From positions 124,001 to 188,000 of the forward strand of contig NZ_LMEB01000005.1 in the NCBI RefSeq assembly GCF_001425945.1: a stretch of DNA of 64,000 bases, given 5' to 3'. Source of the stretch: Brevundimonas sp. Root1279 (GTDB lineage Bacteria > Pseudomonadota > Alphaproteobacteria > Caulobacterales > Caulobacteraceae). Below, piece by piece: positions 54,817 through 63,811 of this stretch. A program made the position numbers and the translations under genes. Each line of letters begins with the position of its first letter. The stretch's first letter is position 1. Under the pieces are notes generated by a model, which was not told where the DNA came from, searched no databases, and saw only the letters and a list, made by a program, of their open reading frames with translations.

Positions 54817-55736
54817 GCGGCGGACTCCCCTGCGACGGAGTCGACGATCGGGGCCTTGGCGAACCACAGCCGCCACAGGCCGACGATCGGCACGAGCTGC
54901 TGCTTGAGGAAGGCCTCGGGCAGGCGCTCGCCGACCAGACCGTACTCCAGTTCGCGCTCGCCGCGTGGGGCATAGGTGCCGAACAGGTGGTCCCAGACCG
55001 ACAGGACGCCGCCGTAGTTCTTGTCCAGGTGCGGCTCCAGCGAGGAGTGGTGCACCTCGTGGAAGGACGGCGAGACGAAGATCCGGTCCAGCGGCCCGAA
55101 CGACCAGCCCGAGTCCGAGTGGATGATCAGCTGGTGGAACTGCAGCACGGCGGCGATGGCCACCGGATAGGCGGCGTCGACCTTCATCACGGCGGCGGGG
55201 ACGGCGAGGACGGCCAACACCACGATACGGTCGAGGATCGTCGCCCGGAACGTGGTCATGACGTTGAGATGGATCTGAGAATGGTGGGTCTTGTGGAACT
55301 GCCAGACCGACCGGCTCTCATGCTGCAGCCGGTGCCACCAATAGACCCAGAAGTCGGTGACCACGAAGACGATCAACAGCTGGATCCAGATCGGCAGTTG
55401 CGCGAGGGCCTCGATCTCCAGCCATGGCGCCCAACGCTGTAGCGCATGGCTGATCGCCAGTCCGATCGGCAGCATGAGGGTGAAGGTCACCAGATGAGCG
55501 AACTCAAGCAGGCCGTAGAAGGCGTCCAGCCGCACGCTCTTGCTGAAGTAGCGCGCCTTCAGGTCGCGGCGGCGCAGCAGGTCGATGGTCAGGCCGAGGG
55601 CGATGGCGGCGATGAACTGGCCGTAGAACCAGGCCTCGGCCGTGACGTTGCGCACCACGCTGTCGACAACGACCATGGCGCTGCCCGCCGGGTCGGCGAG
55701 CAGGTGCGACGGCCGCAGCGACAGCAGGCCGCTCAA
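54813..55736 (-). CDS. Sterol desaturase/fatty acid hydroxylase-like diiron membrane enzyme
   Basis: This 307-residue integral membrane protein has about four helices and the histidine clusters of the diiron hydroxylase family. HRLQHESRSVWQFHKTHHS (about 133-151) contains HX3H and HX2HH, and HEVHHSSLEPHLDKN lies near 225-239. All expected ligands seem present, so it should use O2 to hydroxylate or desaturate a lipid-like or membrane-bound substrate. A TTG at 55736 overlaps the HisF stop as TTGA and is used here; ATG 55676 is an alternative. Finding it between hisF-like and acyltransferase genes in a glycan operon is unusual. Confidence 0.8.
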   Translation of the reverse strand: MSGLLSLRPSHLLADPAGSAMVVVDSVVRNVTAEAWFYGQFIAAIALGLTIDLLRRRDLKARYFSKSVRLDAFYGLLEFAHLVTFTLMLPIGLAISHALQRWAPWLEIEALAQLPIWIQLLIVFVVTDFWVYWWHRLQHESRSVWQFHKTHHSQIHLNVMTTFRATILDRIVVLAVLAVPAAVMKVDAAYPVAIAAVLQFHQLIIHSDSGWSFGPLDRIFVSPSFHEVHHSSLEPHLDKNYGGVLSVWDHLFGTYAPRGERELEYGLVGERLPEAFLKQQLVPIVGLWRLWFAKAPIVDSVAGESAA

Positions 55737-56509
55737 GACCGGCTGCCCTTCTGGTTGCGCACGTGCACGCCGTTGGTGGCCAGATAGGTGCGCACCTTGA
55801 TCGGGCTGTGGTCGGTGAAGATGAACATCGACGAGATGGTGATGGCCGAGGCGCCGGCGTCGAAGGCCGCCTTGCAGTCGGCCAGCGACCCCGCGCCCGA
55901 CGAGGCGATCAATGGGATCGACAGCTTGTTGGACAGGTCCGAGATCAGCTCCAGATCGTAGCCGTTCATCATCCCGTCGCGGTCGATCGAGGTCATCAGA
56001 ATCTCGCCGGCGTGCAGGTCCTGCATGCGCTGGGCGAACTCGACCGGGTCGTGGGGGGTCTGGCGCGAGCCGCCGTGGCCGAAGACCTTCTTGCGCCCGA
56101 ACTCGTCGGCCTTGTAGTCGACCGAGACGACGATGCACTGGTCGCCGAAGCGGTTGGCCGCCTGGGTGATGAAGTCGGGGTCGTCGATGGCCGCCGCGTT
56201 GATGCTGACCTTGTCGGCGCCGCTCTTCAGCAGGCTTTCGATCTGGGCCAGGGTCGTCACGCCGCCGCCGGCCGTCAGGGGCACGAAGACCTCCTCGGCC
56301 ACCCGCTCGATGATGTCGCCCTTCACGACGCGGCCCTCGGCCGAGGCGTCGATGTCGACGAAGATCAGCTCGTCGACGCCGTAGGAGTCATAGACCTTGG
56401 CGGTCGAGACCGGGTTGCCCGCCTCGCGTTGGTCGTCGACGAACCGGCGCATCTTCACCAGACGGCCGCCGCGGATCAGGAATTTCGGGATGATCCGCTT
56501 TTTCAGCAT
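55733..56509 (-). CDS. HisF-like subunit of a glycan amidotransferase (HisF2-type)
   Basis: This 258-residue TIM-barrel protein resembles imidazole glycerol phosphate synthase cyclase (TAGGGVTTL near 83, GEILMTSIDRDGMMNGYD near 169, ASSGAG near 201). However, the catalytic Asp11 of HisF is replaced. The N-terminus reads IIPKFLI where true HisF has IIPCLDV, so Leu occupies the Asp position, while the second Asp (in VVSVDYK) is kept. This argues that it supplies ammonia from HisH to the adjacent N-acetyl sugar amidotransferase and does not make histidine. It overlaps the hisH-like gene by 7 bases. Confidence 0.88.
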   Translation of the reverse strand: MLKKRIIPKFLIRGGRLVKMRRFVDDQREAGNPVSTAKVYDSYGVDELIFVDIDASAEGRVVKGDIIERVAEEVFVPLTAGGGVTTLAQIESLLKSGADKVSINAAAIDDPDFITQAANRFGDQCIVVSVDYKADEFGRKKVFGHGGSRQTPHDPVEFAQRMQDLHAGEILMTSIDRDGMMNGYDLELISDLSNKLSIPLIASSGAGSLADCKAAFDAGASAITISSMFIFTDHSPIKVRTYLATNGVHVRNQKGSRS

Positions 56510-57129
56510 GCGAAGTCGTGCGCCAGCCAATTTTGGAGAAGCTGCAGGCCGTTGTCCTGGCTCTTCTCGGGGTGGAACTGGGTCGCCACCAGATTGCCGC
56601 GTCGCACCGCCGCCGTGAACGGGCCGCCGTGGTCGCAGGTCCCCGCGACGTCCGTCGCGTCCTTGCAGGCCATGTGGAAGGAGTGGACGAAATAGTAGTC
56701 GCTCTCGCCCGACGGCAGGCCCTTGAACAGCCATTCGTCGGCGGCGAACTCGACCGCGTTCCAGCCGACGTGCGGCACCTTGGCCGGGCGCTGCACCTGC
56801 ATCGGGCGGATCTCGGCGTCGATCCAGCCGAGGCCCTCGTGTTCGCCGTGCTCGAAGCTCTTCTTCGCGAACAGCTGCATGCCCAGGCAGACGCCCAGCA
56901 CCGGCTTCTTCACCTCCAGGGCGAGCCGGTCCAGCACGGGGCGCAGGCCGCGGTCGCCGATGGCGATCATGGCGTCCCCGAAGGCGCCGACGCCGGGCAG
57001 GACCAGCCGGTCGGCCGCCTCCAGCGCGTCGAAGTCGTCGGTCACCACCGCGTCCTCGCCGATGTACTCGAAGGCGTTCATCAGCGAGCGGACGTTGCCC
57101 ATGCCGTAGTCGATGATGGCGATGGTCAT
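56503..57129 (-). CDS. HisH-like glutamine amidotransferase (HisH2-type)
   Basis: This 208-residue class I glutaminase has the nucleophile Cys81 in GVCLGMQ and the His186/Glu188 pair in FHPEKSQ, so it should release ammonia from glutamine. It sits directly between the HisF-like gene and the PP-loop amidotransferase gene, the same trio as WbpG/HisH2/HisF2 in Pseudomonas O-antigen loci. There the trio turns an N-acetyl group into an acetamidino group. The ATG is at 57129. Histidine biosynthesis is unlikely because no other his gene is present and its HisF partner lacks a key residue. Confidence 0.88.
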   Translation of the reverse strand: MTIAIIDYGMGNVRSLMNAFEYIGEDAVVTDDFDALEAADRLVLPGVGAFGDAMIAIGDRGLRPVLDRLALEVKKPVLGVCLGMQLFAKKSFEHGEHEGLGWIDAEIRPMQVQRPAKVPHVGWNAVEFAADEWLFKGLPSGESDYYFVHSFHMACKDATDVAGTCDHGGPFTAAVRRGNLVATQFHPEKSQDNGLQLLQNWLAHDFAC

Positions 57130-57142
57130 CGGGCGGCCTCCC

Positions 57143-58324
57143 TTATTCGGCCGGGGTCTTGGGCGGACCGACGGGGATGTGGCTCAGGTCGGTGCGGTCC
57201 CACTTGTCGAAGTCGGGCAGCACCGGCCCGGTCTCCAGGTTCTTGCGGTCGAACTTCCACGGATGGACCTGGTGCGGCTCCAGGTATTTGTAGAACTCGT
57301 CCTCGGTCATCTGGATCTGCTCCAGGAACCAGTCCATCGAGGCCGGGCGCTTGCCGTCGTACTGGGCTTCGATCTCCAGCGCCTCTTCGCGCGTCTTGCG
57401 GCCGTTGCGGATGTCGATCGACAGCAGGTGGTTGGCCCGGCCGTAGCCGCGCTTCACGTATTTCGAATAGTCGCGCATGCCCTGGAAGGTGCACTCGATC
57501 TTCTCGTAGTCGTACTCGGGCGGCACGCCCTCGACCTCCTGGCCCTTCCAGCCAAGCTCTTTCTCGATGAGGGCCACGTTCGCCTTGGTGTCCCACTCGA
57601 TGTAGTTGCCCAGGCAGATCGACTGGACCTTGAGTTTGATCAGGTCCTTGCGCTTCGGATAGTCGAACATCCACAGGTCGCGGCGCTCCACGCGCCCCTG
57701 CAGGAATTCGTACATGTCGTCGGCGGTGATCCCCTGGTTCATCAGCCGGTTGAAGCGCTTCTCGTCGACCTCCTCCATCTCCTCGAAGGTGTACCAGCTG
57801 TGGTACTCGGCCGTGCTCTCGCCCCAGAACAGCAGCGGCACTTCGAAGCGCACCGCCATGTGCATGACGCCGGAATAGATGCCGGTGTGGCAGTGCCAGC
57901 AGAAGTCGCCGCGGCGCTTGAAGCTCTCCAGCATCAACTCGCGCACGACGTGGAAGTTCGGCGTGAACTCGACCACGTCGCAGCCCAGTTGCTTGAACAC
58001 CGAGGTGTTCAGCTCGTCGACCTTGGGCCGGTAGCCCCAGTGGTTGTAGCGCACCACCAGCGGCTTAAGCTTCAGCACCTTGATGATGTAGTAGAGCTGG
58101 AAGACCGAGTCCTTGCCGCCCGAATAGGGGACGATGCAGTCGTACAGGCCCTTGCCCTTGTGCTGGGCGACGATCTCGTCGAGCTGGCGCTGGCGGTCGG
58201 CCCAGTCGATCTTGTCCTGCTTGAATTCGACCTGCCGGCAGACCGAGCAGACGCCTTCCTCATCATAGGTGATGGTGTCGACCGTCTCGGGGGTCAGGCA
58301 TCGGGTGCATTTGCGCATGGTCAT
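57143..58324 (-). CDS. N-acetyl sugar amidotransferase (WbpG/PseA/PtmG family)
   Basis: This 393-residue PP-loop ATPase adenylates the N-acetyl group of a sugar so that ammonia can form an amidine. The zinc-finger-like Cys set is C6, C9, C26 and C29, the PP-loop SGGKDS is at 68-73, and WHCHTGIYSG near 144 and WGESTAEYHSW near 168 are family blocks. Related proteins make acetamidino forms of pseudaminic (PseA) and legionaminic (PtmG) acid. With a NeuB-type synthase and CMP transferase in the operon, an acetamidino nonulosonic acid is the likely product. The ATG overlaps the stop of the CMP-sugar gene as ATGA. Confidence 0.9.
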   Translation of the reverse strand: MTMRKCTRCLTPETVDTITYDEEGVCSVCRQVEFKQDKIDWADRQRQLDEIVAQHKGKGLYDCIVPYSGGKDSVFQLYYIIKVLKLKPLVVRYNHWGYRPKVDELNTSVFKQLGCDVVEFTPNFHVVRELMLESFKRRGDFCWHCHTGIYSGVMHMAVRFEVPLLFWGESTAEYHSWYTFEEMEEVDEKRFNRLMNQGITADDMYEFLQGRVERRDLWMFDYPKRKDLIKLKVQSICLGNYIEWDTKANVALIEKELGWKGQEVEGVPPEYDYEKIECTFQGMRDYSKYVKRGYGRANHLLSIDIRNGRKTREEALEIEAQYDGKRPASMDWFLEQIQMTEDEFYKYLEPHQVHPWKFDRKNLETGPVLPDFDKWDRTDLSHIPVGPPKTPAE

Positions 58325-59070
58325 TCCGCGCCGGACGGGGAGGTCCGGCCTTCGTTCAGGATGGTGTCGAGGTTCGAGGCTATCGCCTCGATGCAGATGA
58401 AGTCGACCAGGTCGTCGACTTCGTGCGCCTTGTGGCGCGCCGTCTCATAGCCCAGCGTCCGCGCATGGCAGAAGCCGCGCTCGCGCTTCAGCGCCTCGAC
58501 GGTCGAGGCGTAGAGGGTGCCGTCCAGCACGAACAGCGGCTCGATGTCCTGACGGCGCGGCATCTCGCCGAAGCTGGCCGCCGCGTACGGCGTGATGCCG
58601 CCGTCGTCGGCCTTGCGCACGGCGAAGGCCGGATGGGTCGCTTCCAGCTTGGACACGCCGACGATGGCGTCGGCGTCGCCGGCGACCAGCTGCTCCAGCG
58701 CGGCGTCCACGTCCGAGCCCTCGGTCAGGGGCGAGGTCGGCTCCAGCAGGACGACATAGTCATAGACGTCGCCCGCCTCGGCCAGGGTCTCGACCGCATG
58801 CAGGATGAAGCCGATCGACGGCGCCGTGTCGCTGGCCAATTCGGCCGGCCGCAGGAACGGCGCGTCGGCGCCGTGCTCGACCGCCAGATCGGCGAAGGCT
58901 TGATCGTCCGTCGAGATGATCACCCGGTCGACATGGGCCGAGGCGCGCGCGGCCGCGATCGGCCAGGCCAGCAGGGGCTTGCCCGCCAGCGGCCGGACGT
59001 TCTTCTGCGGCAGGCCCTTGGAGCCCTTCCGCGCCGGAACGATCGCCAGGACCCGCTTGCCGTCGATCAT
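58321..59070 (-). CDS. legF: CMP-nonulosonate cytidylyltransferase (NeuA/LegF/PtmB-type)
   Basis: This 249-residue enzyme activates the nine-carbon sugar with CTP. The N-terminal IVPARKGSKGLPQKNVRPL at 10-28 is the CMP-sialate synthetase signature. LLEPTSPLTEGSDVDAAL near 107 and a C-terminal segment ending DFICIEAIASNL agree with the PtmB/NeuA group and not with KdsB. The wider operon points to legionaminic acid. Start ATG 59070 overlaps the glycosyltransferase stop as ATGA, and its own stop overlaps the amidotransferase start. It is separated from legI/legG/legH by more than 16 kb of accessory genes. Confidence 0.9.
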   Translation of the reverse strand: MIDGKRVLAIVPARKGSKGLPQKNVRPLAGKPLLAWPIAAARASAHVDRVIISTDDQAFADLAVEHGADAPFLRPAELASDTAPSIGFILHAVETLAEAGDVYDYVVLLEPTSPLTEGSDVDAALEQLVAGDADAIVGVSKLEATHPAFAVRKADDGGITPYAAASFGEMPRRQDIEPLFVLDGTLYASTVEALKRERGFCHARTLGYETARHKAHEVDDLVDFICIEAIASNLDTILNEGRTSPSGAE

Positions 59071-59867
59071 TTTCCGCCCGTTCCCGCGATGTCGGGGGCC
59101 TTCACGAAGGGCGCGCGGGCGCGCTGCACCGAGCGGTCCAGCACCTTGTGGGCGAAGAACAGGGCCTTGGGATAGTTCAGCCCGTGCGCCGCCTGCGACG
59201 CCCGGATCTCGTCGTTCTGCTTGAGGATGCTGGCGGTGGTGCCGCCGGTCGCGCCGCCCGAGCGCATCCGCACCCAGATGCTCGGGATGTAGAGCGACTT
59301 GATCCGGTGCACATAGAAGGCCCGCAGCATGAAGTCGTAGTCGGCCGCCAGCCGGTAGTTGGTGTCGAACTGGCCGATCTTGTCGTAGGCGCTGCGGCGC
59401 AGGAACAGGGTCGGGTGGGCCGGGATGAAGCCGCGGCGCAGGTTCTCGACCGTCGACGGCCGGCCCTTCCAGTGGCGCTCGATCTTGGTGGTGTCGACCG
59501 GGTCCACATAGACCAGGTCCCCATGCACCGCTTCCAGCTCGGGGTCGGCGTCAAAGGCCGCCATGACCTCGGCGATGGCCTCGGGGCTGCAGTAGTAGTC
59601 GTCCGAGTTGATGAAGCCGATGACCTCGCCCGTCGCCCGCGCCAGGCCCTTGTTGTAGGCGTCGTAGATGCCCTTGTCGGGCTCCGACACCGCCGAGGTC
59701 ACCCGTTGACCCTCGCGCGCCACGATCGCCATCGTGTCGTCCTTGGAGCCGCCGTCGACGACCAGGTACTCGATGTCCGGATAGGTCTGGGCGTTCACCG
59801 ACTTGAGGGTGTCGGCGATGGTGCGGGCGCTGTTGTAGCTGGCGGTGATCAGGGAAAGCTTGGTCAT
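59067..59867 (-). CDS. Family 2 glycosyltransferase
   Basis: This 266-residue GT-A enzyme has LSLITASYNSARTIADTLKS at 4-23, LVVDGGSKDDT near 36 and the metal-binding INSDDYY near 89. RHWKGRP...HPTLFLRR and YRLAADYDFMLR near 175 are typical of WcaA-like transferases. It probably adds an internal sugar of the repeat unit on the cytoplasmic face. The start is given as ATG 59867, overlapping the epimerase-like stop by one base (TGATG). A GTG three bases earlier is also possible. It is one of only two clear or possible glycosyltransferases in the operon. Confidence 0.9.
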   Translation of the reverse strand: MTKLSLITASYNSARTIADTLKSVNAQTYPDIEYLVVDGGSKDDTMAIVAREGQRVTSAVSEPDKGIYDAYNKGLARATGEVIGFINSDDYYCSPEAIAEVMAAFDADPELEAVHGDLVYVDPVDTTKIERHWKGRPSTVENLRRGFIPAHPTLFLRRSAYDKIGQFDTNYRLAADYDFMLRAFYVHRIKSLYIPSIWVRMRSGGATGGTTASILKQNDEIRASQAAHGLNYPKALFFAHKVLDRSVQRARAPFVKAPDIAGTGGK

Positions 59868-60346
59868 CACTCTGCTCCGGCCGCTGTCAGCGGCGGCGCC
59901 GCGCGGTCCTTGTCCGAAAGGATCACCGTCTGGACCCCCAGCAGCGCCGGCAGGCGATCGGCGATCGAATACGCCTCCTCCGAAGCCTCATCGTAGCCGC
60001 CGTCGCAAACATATTCAAAGACAGTGTCTTGCAGGGCGTAGAAGCCGTGGGCGTACTCGGCTCCGATCCGCACCCAGCCGTCAGCCGGGGTCAGGGTGGC
60101 CGTCTTCAGCTCCCGCGACGGATCCTCCATCGACACCACGACGTCGACGATCGAACCCTCGACGACGCGGATCATCTTGGTCTGGGGCGAGGCGCCGCGC
60201 TGAACGTGCAGGCCGCGGAAGACGCCCTGTTTCGAGAACGACCGCTTCAGCACCATGGCGTCGCTCTCGTAGAGGACTTCCAGCCAGCCGCGGTTGTCCT
60301 CGCGCCGGTGGGCCTTGCGGTCGAGGCGAACGAAGGGATCAACCAC
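59867..60346 (-). CDS. RmlC-like cupin sugar epimerase
   Basis: This 159-residue cupin is related to dTDP-4-keto-6-deoxyglucose 3,5-epimerase: KRSFSKQGVFRGLHVQRG near 32-49 with the catalytic His, KMIRVVEGSIVDVVVS near 56, EYAHGFYAL near 98 and a conserved Tyr region VFEYVCDGGYDE near 112. It is shorter than RmlC. No RmlA, RmlB or RmlD gene is nearby, so the substrate may be a GDP- or UDP-4-keto sugar, for example the product of the adjacent gmd gene. The start is GTG 60346, two bases after the gmd stop. Confidence 0.82.
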   Translation of the reverse strand: MVDPFVRLDRKAHRREDNRGWLEVLYESDAMVLKRSFSKQGVFRGLHVQRGASPQTKMIRVVEGSIVDVVVSMEDPSRELKTATLTPADGWVRIGAEYAHGFYALQDTVFEYVCDGGYDEASEEAYSIADRLPALLGVQTVILSDKDRAAPPLTAAGAE

Positions 60347-60348
60347 CG

Positions 60349-61464
<1,116 letters not shown>

Positions 61465-61789
61465 CAGGCCTTCCAGGCAGGGCGGAGGGCGCAGGGCGCG
61501 AGGACGCGCAGCCCGGATCCCCCGGTATCGGGCAATGCCGCGCATGAACGCGCCGCCCGCGACGGCGATCCAACGGCTACGCTTGTCTAGGCGCGAATTG
61601 TGACGATGGCCAGCAATGGTGACGCTTGAGCCACAGTCGGCGGTATGTGAGCGGCGCCCGACGTCCGCCGACTCGGCATTTTTCTTCTGCGGTACGAGGG
61701 ATTTCCGGTGTGATCATTCACTGATCGGCGATCAGGTGACGACGGCTCTCCACCCGGTTACGAGCGCGGGTCCACGGAGCTTTCCCAGT
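61465..61789. other. Divergent spacer upstream of the 23-gene glycan operon
   Basis: This 325-base spacer separates gmd from the gamma-lyase-like gene. It must contain the main promoter of the long glycan operon, but I find no strong sigma-70 pair. An inverted repeat TGATC-GGC-GATCA (61722-61734) within a larger dyad lies about 56 bases before the rightward start and is a candidate operator. Open frames extending the rightward gene back to 61616 have no family resemblance and are treated as untranslated. Confidence 0.4.
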
Positions 61790-63118
61790 ATGAGTCGTCA
61801 CCGCAGCCGCACCATCGGCGATCGTTCGCTTGCCCCCGAAACCCTGATGATGGGCTACGGCTATGATCCGGCCCTCTCCGAGGGCTCCATCAAGGCCCCG
61901 ATCTTCCAGACCTCCACCTTCGTCTTCCGCTCGGCCGAGGACGGCAAGCGCTTCTTCGAAGTGGCCTACGGCCTGCGCGAAAAGGATCCGGAAGAGGCGC
62001 TCGGCCTCATCTACTCCCGCATCAACAATCCCAATCTCGAGATCCTCGAGGACCGGCTGGCGGTGTGGGACGGGGCGGACAAGGCCCTGGTCTTCTCCAG
62101 CGGCATGGCGGCCATCTCGACCACCATCCTGGCGCTGAGCCGGCCCAATGACGTGGTCGTCTACACGGCCCCGGCCTATGGCGGCACCGAGTATCTGTTC
62201 GACCGCATCCTGCCGCGCATGGGCGTTACGACGGTCAGCGTCGCCGACGTCATCCCGCCGCGCACAAACTTCACGCCGATCAGCCTCGCAGAAGAGCCGG
62301 GTGCGGCTCTGGCCGACGTGATCGAAAACGCTGCGTATCTTGCCAAGCGCAAGGGCGGCCGCCTGGCCGCCGTCTATGTCGAAACTCCCGCCAATCCGAC
62401 CAACAAACTGATCGACCTTGAGGCGACTTCCGCCGCTATCAAGGCGCTCGAACAGGCCGAAGCTCCAGCGCTGTTGGTCGACAACACCTTCCTCGGCCCG
62501 CTGTGGCAGAATCCTCTCCAGCACGGGGCGGATCTGGTCCTCTATTCGCTGACCAAATACGTCGGCGGCCACTCGGACCTGATCGCAGGGGCGTGCATGG
62601 GCCGCGCCGACCTGATGGCCCGTGTCGCCGAGATGCGCACCATCTGCGGGACGATCACCGATCCCCACACCGCCTGGCTGTTGATGCGCAGCCTCGAGAC
62701 CCTGCACATCCGCATGGAGCGATCGCAGTCCAACGCCATGGAGCTGGTCCGCCGTCTGCGCGGTCATCCGAAAATTCTGGAGGTCCTTGACGCCGGCGGG
62801 GCCGAGAGCTCGCCCGCACAGCAGGCCATCTTCGCGCGCCAGTGCACCGGCGCCGGCTCGACCTTCTCGCTCCGCCTCAAGGGCGGCGAGGCCGAGGCCT
62901 TCCGCATGCTCAACGCCCTGCAGCTGTTCAAGCTGGCGGTGTCGCTGGGCGGCACCGAGAGCCTGGTGTCGCACCCGTCCAGCACCACCCACTCGGACTA
63001 CAGCCCGGAGGCCAAAATCCAGTGCGGCATCGGCGACAACCTGGTTCGTCTGTCGGTCGGCATCGAGAACGTCGACGACCTCTACGCCGATCTGGTTCAG
63101 GCGCTGGAGGCGATCTAG
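61790..63118 (+). CDS. PLP-dependent cystathionine gamma-synthase/methionine gamma-lyase family enzyme
   Basis: This 442-residue Cys/Met-metabolism enzyme has IFQTSTFVFRS near 38, YSRINNPNLEILEDRLA near 79, SSGMAAISTT near 103, ETPANPTN near 202, the PLP Lys near 256 in YSLTKYVGGHSDL and SLGGTESLVSHPSSTTH near 385. The region of about 60-75 (FFEVAYGLREKDPEEALG) is an insertion typical of a proteobacterial subgroup often annotated as cystathionine gamma-synthase family or methionine gamma-lyase. The exact reaction is uncertain. I chose ATG 61790, preceded by GGAG at 10 bases. It diverges from the glycan operon and seems unrelated to it. Confidence 0.88.
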   Translation: MSRHRSRTIGDRSLAPETLMMGYGYDPALSEGSIKAPIFQTSTFVFRSAEDGKRFFEVAYGLREKDPEEALGLIYSRINNPNLEILEDRLAVWDGADKALVFSSGMAAISTTILALSRPNDVVVYTAPAYGGTEYLFDRILPRMGVTTVSVADVIPPRTNFTPISLAEEPGAALADVIENAAYLAKRKGGRLAAVYVETPANPTNKLIDLEATSAAIKALEQAEAPALLVDNTFLGPLWQNPLQHGADLVLYSLTKYVGGHSDLIAGACMGRADLMARVAEMRTICGTITDPHTAWLLMRSLETLHIRMERSQSNAMELVRRLRGHPKILEVLDAGGAESSPAQQAIFARQCTGAGSTFSLRLKGGEAEAFRMLNALQLFKLAVSLGGTESLVSHPSSTTHSDYSPEAKIQCGIGDNLVRLSVGIENVDDLYADLVQALEAI

Positions 63119-63154
63119 GGCCAATCGACATTCCTCGCGGTCCCGGCGTTGCAC

Positions 63155-63361
63155 CTTGTCATCCCGGACGCCGCGAAGCGGCGATCCGGGACGGGGTGCG
63201 CCTCCTCGGCCGGGCTCCCGGAAATCGCGGCGCGATTGTCCGGGAGACGGGTGATCGCCGCACGACCTGTCTCCCGGATAGCTGCTGACGCCGCTTCCGG
63301 GAGGATAGCTTGCGCGCTGAAGCGTCCCGGATCGCCGCTTCGCGGCGTCCGGGATGACAAG
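63155..63361. repeat. Long palindromic intergenic repeat, copy B
   Basis: This 207-base element is bounded by CTTGTCATCCCGG and CCGGGATGACAAG, with internal CCGGGA/TCCCGG pairs in the same order as copy A (3255-3445). The outer 35 bases at each end form strong hairpins of their own. It fills the space between the convergent gamma-lyase-like and MAPEG genes, where it could also act as a terminator or transcript-end structure. Confidence 0.75.
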
Positions 63362-63364
63362 ATC

Positions 63365-63811
63365 CTATGACCCCCAGACGACGCCCAGCACCGCTACCGC
63401 CGCGTGGCCCATCAGCCAGATCACGGCCAGGAAGGTGATCGGGAACACCCGGCCGCGCAGGGCGACGTTGTCGCCGCTGCACTGGACCCAGGTGTGAATC
63501 AGGCGACCGGCCAGAAAAACCCAGGCGGCGGCCACGTCCCAGGCCGTCGCCTGCCCCGTCAGGACCAGCAGCAGGGCGCCGATCCAGGCGAAGACGGGGG
63601 CTTCGAACTGGTTCGCGAGATTGCGCTGGAAGCGCGCCGAGAGCGGCTGGTCGCCGTCGGTGCGGGCGAAGTCGCCGTAGGCCGCCGCGCCGCGCCGCAC
63701 GGTGATCATCCGCGCCCAGGTCAGCGCCACATAGAGGAAGACCACCAGGCCGAAATGCAGGAACAGCGGCAGCAGCAGGGCTGACGCCGTCGGGGTGAGG
63801 ACGTCACTCAT
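63365..63811 (-). CDS. MAPEG-family membrane protein
   Basis: This 148-residue membrane protein has four helices and the MAPEG pattern: RFQRNLANQFEAPVFAWIGALL near 59-80 and GRLIHTWVQCSGDNVALRGRVF near 102-123. MAPEG proteins in eukaryotes act on glutathione and eicosanoids; bacterial members are mostly uncharacterised. The start overlaps the end of the upstream transporter gene by 8 bases on the same strand, so the two are probably cotranscribed. The stop lies 3 bases beyond a palindromic repeat. Confidence 0.85.
   Translation of the reverse strand: MSDVLTPTASALLLPLFLHFGLVVFLYVALTWARMITVRRGAAAYGDFARTDGDQPLSARFQRNLANQFEAPVFAWIGALLLVLTGQATAWDVAAAWVFLAGRLIHTWVQCSGDNVALRGRVFPITFLAVIWLMGHAAVAVLGVVWGS

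Noticed and set aside
55733..57129. hisH and hisF as part of a histidine operon
   Set aside because: No other his genes nearby, the HisF-like protein lacks the Asp11 equivalent, and the WbpG-family amidotransferase is adjacent.
61616..61789. N-terminal extension of the gamma-lyase-like protein
   Set aside because: Adds 58 residues rich in Cys, Ser and Arg with no family match, while ATG 61790 has a ribosome site and gives the normal length.
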